Shown here: positions 1 through 8,815 of the stretch, piece after piece
How the letters are laid out: every line of letters begins with the position of its first letter
Position numbering within the stretch: the stretch's first letter is position 1
Source: Culturomica massiliensis
Lineage (GTDB): Bacteria > Bacteroidota > Bacteroidia > Bacteroidales > Marinifilaceae
NCBI RefSeq assembly: GCF_900091655.1
Contig: NZ_LT594621.1
Span: forward strand, 186,001 to 250,000
Reading direction: 5' to 3'
Length of the DNA stretch: 64,000 nucleotides
Translations under genes and position numbers: made by a program
Notes under the pieces: model-generated
What the model saw: only the letters and a program-made list of their open reading frames with translations
Told to the model about the DNA's origin: nothing
Databases searched by the model: none

Positions 1-896
1 TTTTTCAGCAGACCTGGAAGGAATATTTCGGTGACCGTGTTGAAAACGTGAAATTGGAGAAAGAGCGTGTTCTTAATTTATACATCAATCGCAAAAACAT
101 CCTTTTAATTGTCAATAATTTATTAGCCGATAATGTTACCTGGGATCAGTTAGCGGATAAATTGGCGGCACAACTCAAAGGGATGCATACCCGTTTTTCT
201 CCGGTATATATTGTGATGATGAGGGATAAGGAAACTTCCGATAAGAAGTGGCAGGATCTGTTAAATATTGTCGGTGAAGTGTGTGATAGATTTACAACGG
301 AGGTGCGGCAGCAGCTTCCGGGGTCCGACCGGGATAAAATGGATAAAAAATTTCCTGTATTGGTGAATATTGCAAAGCCGCATATTACAGAGCCGTACCT
401 CGATCCTTCTCTGGTTCAGGCTCCTCCACCTCCACCTGCTTATCCGATCAATCTGATCTATAAGACGGCTGAAGGCAAGGCGGTACATCTTAGGGCTGTA
501 AATATCGAACAACTTGGAGAAAAGTTGGAAAAAGAGGGCCGGCCGATATCACAAGGAGATATCGAACTGCAGATAAAAGGTCGGTTATCAAAGGATAAAA
601 TCGTTTCTTTTTTGAAGGATAAAGGCATTCAGCCTACCTTGATATCACAGGAAACAGGGGCACTTCCCCAGTTGACGATGGTATTTACCTATAATTCCGG
701 GTTACAGGCCAGGCGGGATGTATGGAAATATGAAAATGCAGTTTCTTTTATCGATCAGATTCGTACAGACAAGGTGAAAAATGTGGAACTTGAAATTTTT
801 GAAAAGGTCCGGCCGGAAACTATTGCCAAAGTAAGAGCCTATTTGCAGTCGAAAGGCATAACGAATATATCGGAAAAGAAAATATTATTTAAATAA
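1..896 (+). CDS. Hypothetical protein, 5' end missing
   Basis: The reading frame is open from base 3 through the left edge, so the GTG at 48 is not the true start and the N-terminus lies outside the window. About 298 codons are visible. Nothing catalytic is recognisable. A proline run (PPPPP) near codon 140 links an N-terminal part rich in helix-type sequence to a C-terminal alpha/beta-looking half containing two stretches that resemble each other in spacing (SKDKIVSFLKDKGI and RPETIAKVRAYLQSKGI), each ending in a KGI turn. This could be a duplicated small domain. No signal peptide can be judged. It ends 214 bp before the convergent mutS2 gene. Function unknown. Confidence 0.7.
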   Translation, partial: FQQTWKEYFGDRVENVKLEKERVLNLYINRKNILLIVNNLLADNVTWDQLADKLAAQLKGMHTRFSPVYIVMMRDKETSDKKWQDLLNIVGEVCDRFTTEVRQQLPGSDRDKMDKKFPVLVNIAKPHITEPYLDPSLVQAPPPPPAYPINLIYKTAEGKAVHLRAVNIEQLGEKLEKEGRPISQGDIELQIKGRLSKDKIVSFLKDKGIQPTLISQETGALPQLTMVFTYNSGLQARRDVWKYENAVSFIDQIRTDKVKNVELEIFEKVRPETIAKVRAYLQSKGITNISEKKILFK

Positions 897-919
897 TGAG
901 GCAGAGATAATATTGAGTG

Positions 920-986
920 GCCCACAGATTCGGGAGATATATTGATTTTAAATTAATTATCTGCGAGAACACCGAAATCTGCGGGC
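920..986. repeat. Imperfect inverted repeat at a convergent gene junction
   Basis: The arms GCCCACAGATT (920-930) and AATCTGCGGGC (976-986) pair at 10 of 11 positions around a 45-nt loop. It lies between the convergent ends of the first gene and mutS2 and probably acts as a bidirectional terminator or a BIME-like repeat. The AGATT/AATCTGCGGG arm resembles arms at 11288-11401 and 16419-16552. Confidence 0.5.
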
Positions 987-1110
987 TTCCTTTATAATCT
1001 GATTTTTTTCAGTATTTTTTGGAGGTATTCCAGTGGGGGGGATATCTGTTTTGTCCGGGAGATACACATAGAGTTGCCGGACTGTCGTATAATTTCGGTC
1101 GACCAAAATG

Positions 1111-3582
1111 TCAGATATCCAGTTTGACGACTGTAATGCCTGCCCCTCCTAGTTGTACTTGTTCGTCGGAGTAAGAACCGACGACGGGATTGGTACTAAG
1201 GTATTCGCGGATGATTTGCCGCAAGGCCCCGGTGCCTGTGCCGTGGAGGATGCGCAGGTTTTTGGAATCGAGCATTACGGCTTCATCGATAAATTCGGTG
1301 ACCTTTTGCAGGGCTTCGTCTCCCCGAAGGCCACGAACATCGATTTCCGGTTTGAACATCAGGCGTTTCTGACTCATATTTTCCCGGAAATCCGGATAGG
1401 CAGACCTGTTTGCCGGGCGGGTTTGCTTTTTGATCTGGTTGGCAGAGGCTTTACGGAGTTGTTCTACTGCAATCTGGGTACGAATGTTACCGAGTGCTAT
1501 CAGTGCTTTTCCGGCTTTGATGTCCAGAATTTCTCCGATGGCCTGGTTGGGTAGCTTGACATAATCTCCTTTTTGCAGGAGGAGGGATGTTTCTTTCTTG
1601 TCATATTCAGAAACGGTTTCTTTTTCGTTTTTTTTCTTTTTCCGGTTTTCCCGGTCTTTTATTTTTTCGATTTTCCGTTTCAGGCGTTCTTCTTCCTCTT
1701 CTTCAGAGAGCAATTTTTGTTTTTCTGCTTCCAGTTGTGCACGTACAATCCGGGTTTTTTCTTTCTCGGCCTGGCTTTCCCGGATTTCCCGGATGGTAGT
1801 TTCTATTGTTTTGTTGGCATTAGCAATAATTTCCTGTGCTTTAAGCTGGGCTTCCCGGATGATTTCTTTTCGTAGCCGGGAGGCTTCCTGGAGTTCGTTA
1901 CTGTATTTTGCGACGACATCATCCAGGCGTTTTTCATTTTCGTGGATTTTCCTTCGCTTTTCTTCCCAATAGCGTTTATCCCGGGCAATGTCTTTCAGGT
2001 GTTTATCATAATTGATATGGTCTTCGCCTATTTTTCCGGCAGCTTCGTCCAGTATTTCTTTTGGCAAGCCGATTTTATTGGCAATCTCGAAAGCAAAGGA
2101 TGAACCCGGTTTGCCGATTTGCAGTTCGAAAAGGGGCATCATCCGGTGGTTGTCGTATAGCATGGCTCCGTTTTCAATACCGGGAGTGGCTGAAGCAAAA
2201 TGTTTGAGGTTGGTATAGTGTGTGGTGATAACTCCTTTTACTTCTTTGTTGTTTAAAGCATGCAGAATTGCTTCGGCAATGGCGCCACCCAGCATGGGCT
2301 CTGTACCGGTGCCGAATTCGTCGATCAATATCAAGGTGTCTTTGTCGCCGTAACGGACAAAGTTTTTCATGTTGATCAGGTGTGAACTGTAAGTACTCAA
2401 ATCGTTTTCGATGGATTGCTCGTCACCGATATCGATCAGAATTTTTTTAAAGATACCGAAACGACTCGCCTCGCTTACCGGTACCGGTAAACCGCACTGA
2501 AACATGTATTGCAGAAGTCCGGCTGTTTGCAGACACACGGATTTTCCTCCTGCATTCGGTCCGGAAATCAGTATGATTCGTTGTTCGTCGTTGACTTCCA
2601 GTTTTAAGGGAATCAGTTTTTTTTCCGTATTTTTAAAAGCCAGGTACAACAAGGGATGCCTGGCTTCATACCACCACATTTCGGGAAGATTTTGAAATAC
2701 CGGAACAATGGCTTCGATTTCAATGGAAAACAGTGCTTTGGCCTTGACGAAATCGACATGGGCCAAAAAATTGTAGGCCGGAATCAGGTGGTCGATGTAA
2801 GGACGTATATCGTCAGAGAACTTACGCAATATCCGGATGATCTCCCGTTTTTCTTCCAGTTGAAGTTCCCGTATCTCGTTGTTCGTTTCGATGATTTCTG
2901 CCGGTTCGATATAGGAGGTTTTTCCGGTCGTCGATTCGTCGTGTACGATACCGTTGATTCGTCGTTTGTAGGCCGAGGGAACAGGAATAACCATGCGTCC
3001 GTCACGGATGGCGATAGAAGAGTCCTTTTCTGCCCATCCTTCAGATTGGGCCTGCTGTAATAAGGATTGCATGCGCCGGGATATACCTGACTGTTTTTTC
3101 AGGATATTGCGGCGTATGTCGTTCAGTTCAGAAGAGGCGTTATCCTTAATCGTACCGTGTTTGGAAACAATCGAGTCCAGGCGTTGTAAAACATAAGGAA
3201 ACAACTGTATCTGTCCGGCTTTTTGAGTCAGGTGGGGATACTGTTCATTTTTACCGTTGAAAAAACGGACAATGGCGGTCAGACTTTCCAATGAGTTTTT
3301 TAATGCAACCAATTCGGGGATATCCAGATAAAGTCCTTCGATGCGGATCTTATTCAGAAAAGGACGGGCATCGGCATAGTAGTCTCCCGGAAACTCTTCT
3401 TCCCGCACAATACGCATAAATTCGGCCGTTTCTTCCAGATTTTCCCGGATAAAAATGTCCTCCTCCGAAAAGGTCATGGCTTTTACCAGTTCCCGTCCCA
3501 TATCACTTCGGCATCTGCCGGTAAGCATTTCCCGGATTCTGTCGAACTTTATCTTACTCTCAAAATTTTCCGGATATATCAC
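1111..3582 (-). CDS. mutS2: Endonuclease MutS2 / Smr-domain DNA mismatch repair-like ATPase
   Basis: This is a full-length MutS2 of 823 residues. The MutS core and coiled clamp run over roughly residues 1-330. The ABC-type ATPase follows, with Walker A GPNAGGKS at 341-348 and a Walker B/D-loop segment TLILIDEFGTGTEP. A long charged coiled coil covers about residues 520-680, and a C-terminal Smr nuclease domain carries the DVRG and HGTGTG motifs. Family members suppress homologous recombination or rescue collided ribosomes; which role applies here cannot be read from sequence. The ATG at 3582 begins MIYPENFE, typical of Bacteroidota MutS2. The gene is transcribed divergently from the WbqC-like gene across a 251-bp spacer. 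Confidence 0.96.
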   Translation of the reverse strand: MIYPENFESKIKFDRIREMLTGRCRSDMGRELVKAMTFSEEDIFIRENLEETAEFMRIVREEEFPGDYYADARPFLNKIRIEGLYLDIPELVALKNSLESLTAIVRFFNGKNEQYPHLTQKAGQIQLFPYVLQRLDSIVSKHGTIKDNASSELNDIRRNILKKQSGISRRMQSLLQQAQSEGWAEKDSSIAIRDGRMVIPVPSAYKRRINGIVHDESTTGKTSYIEPAEIIETNNEIRELQLEEKREIIRILRKFSDDIRPYIDHLIPAYNFLAHVDFVKAKALFSIEIEAIVPVFQNLPEMWWYEARHPLLYLAFKNTEKKLIPLKLEVNDEQRIILISGPNAGGKSVCLQTAGLLQYMFQCGLPVPVSEASRFGIFKKILIDIGDEQSIENDLSTYSSHLINMKNFVRYGDKDTLILIDEFGTGTEPMLGGAIAEAILHALNNKEVKGVITTHYTNLKHFASATPGIENGAMLYDNHRMMPLFELQIGKPGSSFAFEIANKIGLPKEILDEAAGKIGEDHINYDKHLKDIARDKRYWEEKRRKIHENEKRLDDVVAKYSNELQEASRLRKEIIREAQLKAQEIIANANKTIETTIREIRESQAEKEKTRIVRAQLEAEKQKLLSEEEEEERLKRKIEKIKDRENRKKKKNEKETVSEYDKKETSLLLQKGDYVKLPNQAIGEILDIKAGKALIALGNIRTQIAVEQLRKASANQIKKQTRPANRSAYPDFRENMSQKRLMFKPEIDVRGLRGDEALQKVTEFIDEAVMLDSKNLRILHGTGTGALRQIIREYLSTNPVVGSYSDEQVQLGGAGITVVKLDI

Positions 3583-3804
3583 TTCGTTTTCCTGTTTTGT
3601 TTAGTATTGCAAAATTAAAGAGAAAACCGGGAATACGGAAGGATGAGGGAAAAATACTCGAATTTTATTAATTTTGCCGTGAAAACTTGATTTTTGATTT
3701 GCGATTTTTGATTGAATTCTGCAGATTTTGCAGACAGATTGTAAATCGTTCGACAAACTGATCCGTTGCGGGATTCATTTAATCTGAAATCGTAAATTTA
3801 CAAT

Positions 3805-3812
3805 TATTTTTG
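3805..3812 (+). promoter_or_regulatory. Bacteroidota -7 box upstream of the WbqC-like gene
   Basis: TATTTTTG matches TAnnTTTG and sits 22 nt before the ATG at 3834. It overlaps the alternative TTG start at 3810, which argues for the ATG. No clear -33 TTG is seen. The rest of the 3583-3833 spacer holds copies of the TTTGCGATTT/AATCGTAAAT intergenic repeat. Confidence 0.45.
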
Positions 3813-3833
3813 TGTTTGATTTTAAGCAATACA

Positions 3834-4454
3834 ATGTCAAAAGTAATACTGAATACGGCTTATTTTCCTCCGGTACAATATCTCGCCTGTGTGAATCGAT
3901 ACGATGAGGTTGGTATAGAGCAATGGGAAAGCTACGGGAAGCAAAGTTACCGTAACCGCTGTGAGATTTTGTCCGCCAATGGTATTCTGTCTCTTACCGT
4001 GCCCGTGAAAAAGACGAACGAAGTTAAATTTCTGACAAAGGAGGCATGTATTGATTATTCGACCCGTTGGCAGAAATTGCATTTCAAGGGAATCGAGTCT
4101 GCCTATAAGAATTCTCCGTATTACGATTATTACATGGAAGATTTTATTCCGTTTTTTGAGAAGAAAGAAAAATATCTGCTCGATTTAAATACGGCGATTC
4201 TGGAAACGGTACTCGGTATTTTACAGATTCGGCGATCCCTTGTTTTTACAACGGATTATCAAACTTACCCCGAAGAAGTATGTGATATGCGTGGTGTGAT
4301 CCATCCGAAACCGGCCCGCCAGGAAAAGGAGGACATTCTGTTTAAAGCAAAACCCTATACCCAGACGTTTGCCGACCGTTTCCCGTTTACGCCGGATTTA
4401 AGTATATTGGATTTACTTTTTAATACAGGTCCGGAAGCTGTTGATTATCTTTAA
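3834..4454 (+). CDS. WbqC-like family protein
   Basis: The 206-residue product begins MSKVILNTAYFPPVQYL, the conserved WbqC family opening, and contains the family-type YFPPVQY, NRCEI and YDYYMEDF segments. The family is found in polysaccharide loci and in Bacteroidota core genomes. Its biochemical activity is not established, and a role in sugar or glycan biosynthesis is inferred from other gene neighbourhoods. I chose the ATG at 3834 because the upstream TTG lies inside a promoter box. It is a single-gene unit ending at a strong hairpin. Confidence 0.85.
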   Translation: MSKVILNTAYFPPVQYLACVNRYDEVGIEQWESYGKQSYRNRCEILSANGILSLTVPVKKTNEVKFLTKEACIDYSTRWQKLHFKGIESAYKNSPYYDYYMEDFIPFFEKKEKYLLDLNTAILETVLGILQIRRSLVFTTDYQTYPEEVCDMRGVIHPKPARQEKEDILFKAKPYTQTFADRFPFTPDLSILDLLFNTGPEAVDYL

Positions 4455-4482
4455 ATCATCATAAATTGGGGGTGTTTTAAAA

Positions 4483-4505
4483 AACCCCTGTTGTACACAG
4501 GGGTT
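4483..4505 (-). terminator. Rho-independent terminator between convergent genes
   Basis: Perfect 9-bp stem AACCCCTGT / ACAGGGGTT with a 5-nt loop. On the minus strand it is followed by a T run, so it mainly terminates the 5113-4514 pair. It may also serve the WbqC-like gene. Confidence 0.8.
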
Positions 4506-4513
4506 GAAGAGAA

Positions 4514-5101
4514 TTACCTTCGACTGGAAAAATTAAAATTATATCCGAATCCCAGAAATAGGGACCAGATGGAATAATTTTCCGTATCGCCGTATACTTT
4601 GTTCGTATATTTTTGTTCCTCGTTGAATTCTGTGGTTCCCAACGATAGATTAAACCGACCGATTTCCAAGCCGACAGAGGGAGAAAAATAAAATCCCTTT
4701 ATTCGTTGTGTATAGCTAGGATTGTAATATTCACTAGTAGCAGAGATTACATAACCGGCCCGAAGATTGAAATAAGGTTTTATTTTTCGTTGTCCGGCAT
4801 AGAGCCGTGTATTGGCGAAGAGGGGAAGGCCGTAACTATCATCCCATCTGATAACGCCGAGACCGGCTCCTGCGTAGAGCCATGAATTGAATTGAAAACC
4901 GTAAGTGCCGGAGGCTTCTATCATGAAGGCTTCGTCGTCAAAATTGTACATCGGGCTGAGTTCGGCAAAACCGCGCGATCCGGTCTGTAGTGGTTCATTT
5001 TGGTGGTTGCGTTCGGTGATCAGTGTGGATCCGTGAATCATCTGACCAAACACACCACTGCAATAAGCCAGAATGCCGAGGGTTAAAATAATTTGTTTCA
5101 T
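4514..5101 (-). CDS. Outer-membrane beta-barrel protein, hypothetical
   Basis: The 195-residue protein has a short signal peptide (about residues 1-19, ending GVFG) followed by alternating-hydrophobicity strands rich in Tyr, Phe and Gly, such as YAGAGLGVIRW and YSIWSLFLGFGYNFNFS at the C-terminus. This pattern fits a small 8-10-stranded outer-membrane barrel. No specific family is recognised. It lies 11 bp downstream of a lipoprotein gene on the same strand, so the two are very probably co-transcribed and may form an envelope pair. It ends directly before the 4483-4505 terminator. Confidence 0.7.
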   Translation of the reverse strand: MKQIILTLGILAYCSGVFGQMIHGSTLITERNHQNEPLQTGSRGFAELSPMYNFDDEAFMIEASGTYGFQFNSWLYAGAGLGVIRWDDSYGLPLFANTRLYAGQRKIKPYFNLRAGYVISATSEYYNPSYTQRIKGFYFSPSVGLEIGRFNLSLGTTEFNEEQKYTNKVYGDTENYSIWSLFLGFGYNFNFSSRR

Positions 5102-5112
5102 ATATTTGGAAT

Positions 5113-5595
5113 TTACTTATCGATTTTGATCGGTTTTTTCTCTGAGCTGTGCAGAATTGCGGCGTTGTTGCCGGGTGTCATCTGAAACATATCGACCATC
5201 CAGGTATCGGCAGCCGTTGCATTTCGGAAGTTTATCCAACGGGCGGGGTAACCGCTTACAGAAACCTGGAATTTACCTTGGGGAGTAGTCTCGACATCGA
5301 TAATCGCTCCTACAATGACATCTGCATTATATTTTTTAGCTGCATTCAGTAGAGCCGTACGTTTGAAATTATCGACGTATTTCAGATTAAATAATGTCAC
5401 TTCGTATGGAAAGACCTCGACATACGGTGTGATTTTTTCTTGGGAGATGACTTGCAGATCGGCAATTAAGGGGGTGACGATTACACTTAGGCCGGGTTCG
5501 ATAACACGGGCTGAAGATTCGCGATACGTGGTTTTCTGAACGGCGCAGGCTGTCATTAAAAATGCACCTACCAGTAGAATAAGATTTCGTTTCAT
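5113..5595 (-). CDS. Small lipoprotein, hypothetical
   Basis: The 160-residue product starts with a lipoprotein signal whose lipobox is LMTAC (Cys at about residue 17). The mature part holds segments NADVIVGAIIDVET and VSGYPARWINFRNA. I recall this layout from Bacteroidota lipoproteins of unknown function, but I cannot name a family with confidence. It is the first gene of a two-gene unit with the barrel protein at 4514-5101. Its promoter side faces the mobile element, whose left end I place about 100 bp away. Confidence 0.7.
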   Translation of the reverse strand: MKRNLILLVGAFLMTACAVQKTTYRESSARVIEPGLSVIVTPLIADLQVISQEKITPYVEVFPYEVTLFNLKYVDNFKRTALLNAAKKYNADVIVGAIIDVETTPQGKFQVSVSGYPARWINFRNATAADTWMVDMFQMTPGNNAAILHSSEKKPIKIDK

Positions 5596-5692
5596 GATTT
5601 TTGTGTATTATTTTGCCGGTCCCTTCAGCTGTTTGTAGATTCTTGAAAGCACATAAAAAACGTGGGACTAAACCCTTATCTGCTTCCGCGGT

Positions 5693-5700
5693 ATCGCCAA
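5693..5700 (+). other. Candidate left attachment core (ATCGCCAA)
   Basis: ATCGCCAA recurs in direct orientation at 10828-10835. The surroundings are also similar (GGTA-TCGCCAA then ACC-TAC here, GGTAATCGCCAA then ACACCTTC there). The 5.1-kb interval between them holds the whole integrase/Rep gene set. Eight bases is short, so this is a candidate only. The remaining left-flank DNA (5596-5854) shows no gene. Confidence 0.35.
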
Positions 5701-5830
5701 TAACCTACACTTAAAAAATCAATACCAATTAAACTACAACTAAAAACAATTATTATCAAATACTTGTGTGATTTATTACAATAGAAAACAAGGCTTAATT
5801 TGTCTTTCTTTTGGTGATTATTGAGTTATT

Positions 5831-5849
5831 TTTGTTACTTGTTTGTTAC
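5831..5849 (+). repeat. Paired octamers near left end: TTTGTTAC x2, 11 bp apart
   Basis: TTTGTTAC starts at 5831 and at 5842, one helical turn apart. The same pair with the same 11-bp step occurs at 10744 and 10755 near the other end. Inverted copies (GGTAACAAA) lie at 5862 and 5891. These are likely arm-type integrase sites and/or operators. Confidence 0.55.
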
Positions 5850-5854
5850 TTATA

Positions 5855-5885
5855 TTTGTTGGGTAACAAAAAATGCCTATATTTG
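5855..5885 (+). promoter_or_regulatory. Integrase promoter with flanking GGTAACAAA operators
   Basis: TTTG (5855-5858), 19 bp, TATATTTG (5878-5885) is a consensus Bacteroidota promoter. GGTAACAAA lies between the two boxes (5862-5870) and again at the expected transcription start (5891-5899), so a protein bound there should repress the integrase. The 16-mer GTAACAAAAAATGCCT at 5863 is repeated exactly inside the integrase gene at 6173. Confidence 0.65.
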
Positions 5886-5913
5886 CCAGTGGTAACAAAT
5901 CAACATTATAGCT

Positions 5914-7065
5914 ATGGCAAAGAAAAAAAAAGCCCTCAAAGCCAAAGAGCCTATCAAGCTAAGGGCAAAAAGTCTATCCAATGGCAATAAAAGCCTCTAT
6001 CTGGATATTTACAAGGATGGTAAAAGAACCTATGAATTTTTAAAGCTGTATATCATCCCAGAAGTGGATGAAATGGCAAAGGCAAGAAATGCAAATACCT
6101 TACAGGCAGCAAACGCTATCAAGGCACAAAAGATTATAGAACTTACAAACGATGAGGCAGGAGTAACAAAAAATGCCTCACGTTCTAAGATGCTTTTGAT
6201 TGACTGGATGAGGCATTATAGCGACCACAAACTAAAGACGGGGCAAAGTGCCGCTTTTCATATCCAGATAGATAAAGCAATAAAGCACCTTATAAAGTAC
6301 AAAGGCGATACCGTTACAATGAAAGAAGTTGATAAGCCCTATTGTTTGGGCTTTATTGACTATCTGAATAAAGCCAAAAGGAAAGATGGTAAACTAATGG
6401 CTAAAGTAACAACAGCAGGTTATTTTAGATGCTTGAATTGTGCCTTAAACCTTGCTGTAAAAGAAGAAATCATACCTTACAACCCTATCACAAAGATTAA
6501 TCCAGACGATAGGATAAAAATACCAGAAAGCACACGTGAATATTTGACGGTTGATGAGATAAAATTGCTGATAACCTCCAAGTGTATCAATGAACCCACC
6601 AAACAGGCTTATTTGTTCAGTTGCTTTTGTGGTTTGAGATTAGGCGACATACAGGCTTTAACGTGGGGCGATGTTATTTTAGACGGTAGCCAATACAGAG
6701 TAAAGATTGTAATGAAGAAAACTCAAAAGACTTTGTATTTGCCTTTGTCTAATGAGGCTTTAAAGTGGATGCCGAAACGGGACGATGCAAAGGACACTGA
6801 TAAAGTCTTTCATTTGCCTTATGCAACTTATATCAATGTGGTACTGAAAACGTGGGCACAAAATAGCGGTATCACAAAATCGATAACTTTTCACACCGCC
6901 CGCCACACCTTTGCAACTATGATGCTTACTTTAGGGGCTGATTTGTACACAACAAGCAAACTGTTAGGACATACACAGGTGAAAACTACTACCATTTATG
7001 CAAAGATAGTTGACAAGAAAAAGGATGAGGCGGTAAACCTTGTAAATAACGTGTTTAACAAATAA
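5914..7065 (+). CDS. Tyrosine site-specific integrase
   Basis: This 383-residue integrase has a basic N-terminal arm-binding region (residues 1-90), a SAM-like core-binding domain (about 95-205) and the catalytic domain. The catalytic set is complete: Arg242 (GLRLGD), Lys268/269, the HTAR box with His327 and Arg330, His353 (LGHT) and Tyr362. It integrates and excises the element at an attachment site. Its own promoter carries repeated octamers. The downstream 226-residue ORF follows after 1 bp. Codon use is A-rich, unlike the flanking chromosome. Confidence 0.95.
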   Translation: MAKKKKALKAKEPIKLRAKSLSNGNKSLYLDIYKDGKRTYEFLKLYIIPEVDEMAKARNANTLQAANAIKAQKIIELTNDEAGVTKNASRSKMLLIDWMRHYSDHKLKTGQSAAFHIQIDKAIKHLIKYKGDTVTMKEVDKPYCLGFIDYLNKAKRKDGKLMAKVTTAGYFRCLNCALNLAVKEEIIPYNPITKINPDDRIKIPESTREYLTVDEIKLLITSKCINEPTKQAYLFSCFCGLRLGDIQALTWGDVILDGSQYRVKIVMKKTQKTLYLPLSNEALKWMPKRDDAKDTDKVFHLPYATYINVVLKTWAQNSGITKSITFHTARHTFATMMLTLGADLYTTSKLLGHTQVKTTTIYAKIVDKKKDEAVNLVNNVFNK

Positions 7066-7066
7066 A

Positions 7067-7747
7067 GTGGGTAACGTGAAAATTCCAGAAATTAATTGCA
7101 TTCTATCTGACAGAGAAATAACGGACATGGTAGATAGTATTTATAAGCAAAACCATGAATACTATATTATTGATGAAAACGGCTTTATATTAGGCTATAA
7201 AGACCAAAAACGGCTTGCAGAGAAAGAGTATTTTACAGAACTTCTTTGCAAATGGAGAAATATTAATAGATGGTTGAACAATGGAGCATCTCCGTATGAA
7301 CGTGTAACGCTCGCTATGATTGAAGAAAAAGAAAAAGAGCGTGATACCATCTACAGGCAGATAGAAAATGCCTTAAACGGCAAATTTGCAATAAATAACA
7401 ACCAAGAAAGTCTGCCAATAGAAAAATCATTTCGTTTACCAAATAAACAAAAATCCGTTCAAAAACAAGGGCGGCAGAGTAAGCCATTCAAAAAATGTCT
7501 GCAAAACGATGATGGTTTCAGACTTCAAAGGTTACACGCTGTAATGAAAGGGAAAAAAGGAAAAGAGGCAGCATTAACTATAAAAGTAGCAATACAAATA
7601 GGTTGGATAACAAAACCCACTTTCAAAGCCGTAGAAAATGAGTTTGGCGATATTGGAAATAGAAGCAACTACAACAAGTATATCAATGAGGATAGGTTTA
7701 CCAACGATGAAATAGACGGCATGAAGAATACCCTATTATCCAATTAG
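7067..7747 (+). CDS. Mobile-element hypothetical protein
   Basis: This 226-residue protein begins with GTG one base after the integrase stop, so it is probably translationally coupled. The N-terminal half is acidic and helical (YKQNHEYYIID, AMIEEKEKERDTIYRQI). A basic middle section (KQKSVQKQGRQSKPFKK) joins a C-terminal segment reading WITKPTFKAVENEFGDIG and NKYINEDRFTNDE. I recall similar C-termini in proteins of Bacteroides integrative elements, with no known function. A long hairpin terminator follows, closing the int transcript. Confidence 0.75.
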   Translation: MGNVKIPEINCILSDREITDMVDSIYKQNHEYYIIDENGFILGYKDQKRLAEKEYFTELLCKWRNINRWLNNGASPYERVTLAMIEEKEKERDTIYRQIENALNGKFAINNNQESLPIEKSFRLPNKQKSVQKQGRQSKPFKKCLQNDDGFRLQRLHAVMKGKKGKEAALTIKVAIQIGWITKPTFKAVENEFGDIGNRSNYNKYINEDRFTNDEIDGMKNTLLSN

Positions 7748-7770
7748 AGTACTTTAAAAGTGGTATTTAG

Positions 7771-7817
7771 TAGCATTTAATAGGCACAAATAGGTGGCTA
7801 TTAAGTGCTATTTTTTT
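7771..7817 (+). terminator. Rho-independent terminator after the integrase operon
   Basis: A 17-bp stem (7771-7787 with 7794-7810; one mismatch and one G-T pair) with a 6-nt loop is followed by seven T residues. It separates the int unit from the xis-rep unit. The stretch 7818-7961 is untranslated and carries one GGTAAC half site at 7878. Confidence 0.85.
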
Positions 7818-7961
7818 GTTTGCCATTAGGCTGATTTTCTTGTTTATGTTTGCATTGTTCTTACAACGGTGATAGTTGGTAACACCGCTTTGAATGTGCA
7901 AATAGACAGAACCGACCAACGTACTGCATTAAGGCACAACTTTCATATAAATACAAAGACA

Positions 7962-8246
7962 ATGGAAGAAAAGATTAACAAGATATTGGTTTATTCCTTG
8001 TTGGCTGCAAAGAATATGCTAACATTGGAAGATGTAGCCTTATTGACGGGGCTAAGTAAATCCCACTTGTACCGTTTAACGTGCACCCACCAGATACCCT
8101 ATTATCGTCCAAACGGGAAACAAATATACTTTGACCGTTCAGAGGTGGAAGCGTGGATGAAACAGAACCGAGTTGCGACCATTAAAGAAACAGAGCAACA
8201 GGCTATTGCCTATGTGGTTACAGGAAAGAAAGGGGGGAACTTATGA
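7962..8246 (+). CDS. Excisionase-type helix-turn-helix protein
   Basis: This 94-residue protein contains a MerR/Xis-like helix-turn-helix (LTLEDVALLTGLSKSHLYRLT) with a wing ending in GKQIYFDRSEVEAWM. That is the Helix_turn_helix_17 pattern seen in recombination directionality factors and small element regulators. The ATG at 7962 gives the compact family length; an upstream in-frame GTG (7869) would add a non-conserved leader. Its stop overlaps the next start (ATGA), indicating coupling with the 174-residue protein and Rep. Plausible jobs are directing excision or binding the GGTAAC-type repeats. Confidence 0.85.
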   Translation: MEEKINKILVYSLLAAKNMLTLEDVALLTGLSKSHLYRLTCTHQIPYYRPNGKQIYFDRSEVEAWMKQNRVATIKETEQQAIAYVVTGKKGGNL

Positions 8247-8767
8247 TAACCCCCAATATTCTTTATTATGCACGTCTGGAATTTGATGCAACAAGCAAGA
8301 AAACACCTAAATATGTAGTAACAGCACAGGCGGGTTATTATCCACCGATAGAAGCTATTACAGGCAGGAATAGTAAAGTGTCAATGTACCTTATGGAAAA
8401 GCTGAAAGAGAACACAAATGTTCCATCTATAAGGCTACAGGCTAAAAATGGCTTGAATTTTACAGGTTTGAAAGATTATTTTGTGGACGGTAAACTAAGT
8501 GGCTTTGCTTATGGCTACCCGTTGGCAGATAAGACATACAGCGCCAAGAACAAGATTAACCCGTTCTTTGAGTATAAAGATGATGGCTTTTTGTTTATTG
8601 TTCACCAAGACGATAAAGCGGTAACAGAAACGGAAAAGATTAGACCGTCTTTTATTGAATTGATTGTTTTAGATGGTGCAAAAGTCTTGATTTCCTCTTA
8701 TTGCAAACAACTTGTGATGGGTGGATTTAATGAAGTGTTGGACGCTTTGAGGAAACAAGCCCAATAA
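8243..8767 (+). CDS. Hypothetical protein upstream of Rep; possible ssDNA-binding accessory
   Basis: The 174-residue product overlaps the HTH gene by 4 bp and precedes Rep by 48 bp, so the three form one operon. It is rich in beta-forming sequence (YVVTAQAGYYPP, FTGLKDYFVDGKLSGF) and has no signal peptide or membrane segment. Filamentous phages place a small single-strand-binding protein beside the gene II replication initiator. By position and beta-rich make-up this could be such a protein, but no family motif is recognised, so the suggestion is inference only. Confidence 0.7.
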   Translation: MITPNILYYARLEFDATSKKTPKYVVTAQAGYYPPIEAITGRNSKVSMYLMEKLKENTNVPSIRLQAKNGLNFTGLKDYFVDGKLSGFAYGYPLADKTYSAKNKINPFFEYKDDGFLFIVHQDDKAVTETEKIRPSFIELIVLDGAKVLISSYCKQLVMGGFNEVLDALRKQAQ

Positions 8768-8774
8768 ATAAGTT

Positions 8775-8815
8775 CCTTATAATAAGTTGTAGGTTGTACC
8801 CAAATTTTGGTAACA
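8775..8815 (+). repeat. 41-bp repeat with GTTACC/GGTAAC palindrome, copy 1, abutting the rep start
   Basis: It starts CCTTATAATAAGTTGTA and ends in an inverted repeat (GTACCCAAA / TTTTGGTAAC) whose last base touches the rep ATG. A near-identical 41-bp copy follows rep at 9761-9801. It is a likely Rep binding site, origin, or autoregulatory operator. Confidence 0.65.

Noticed and set aside
48..896. GTG at 48 as the start of the first gene
   Set aside because: The frame is open and protein-like from base 3, so the gene enters from outside the window.
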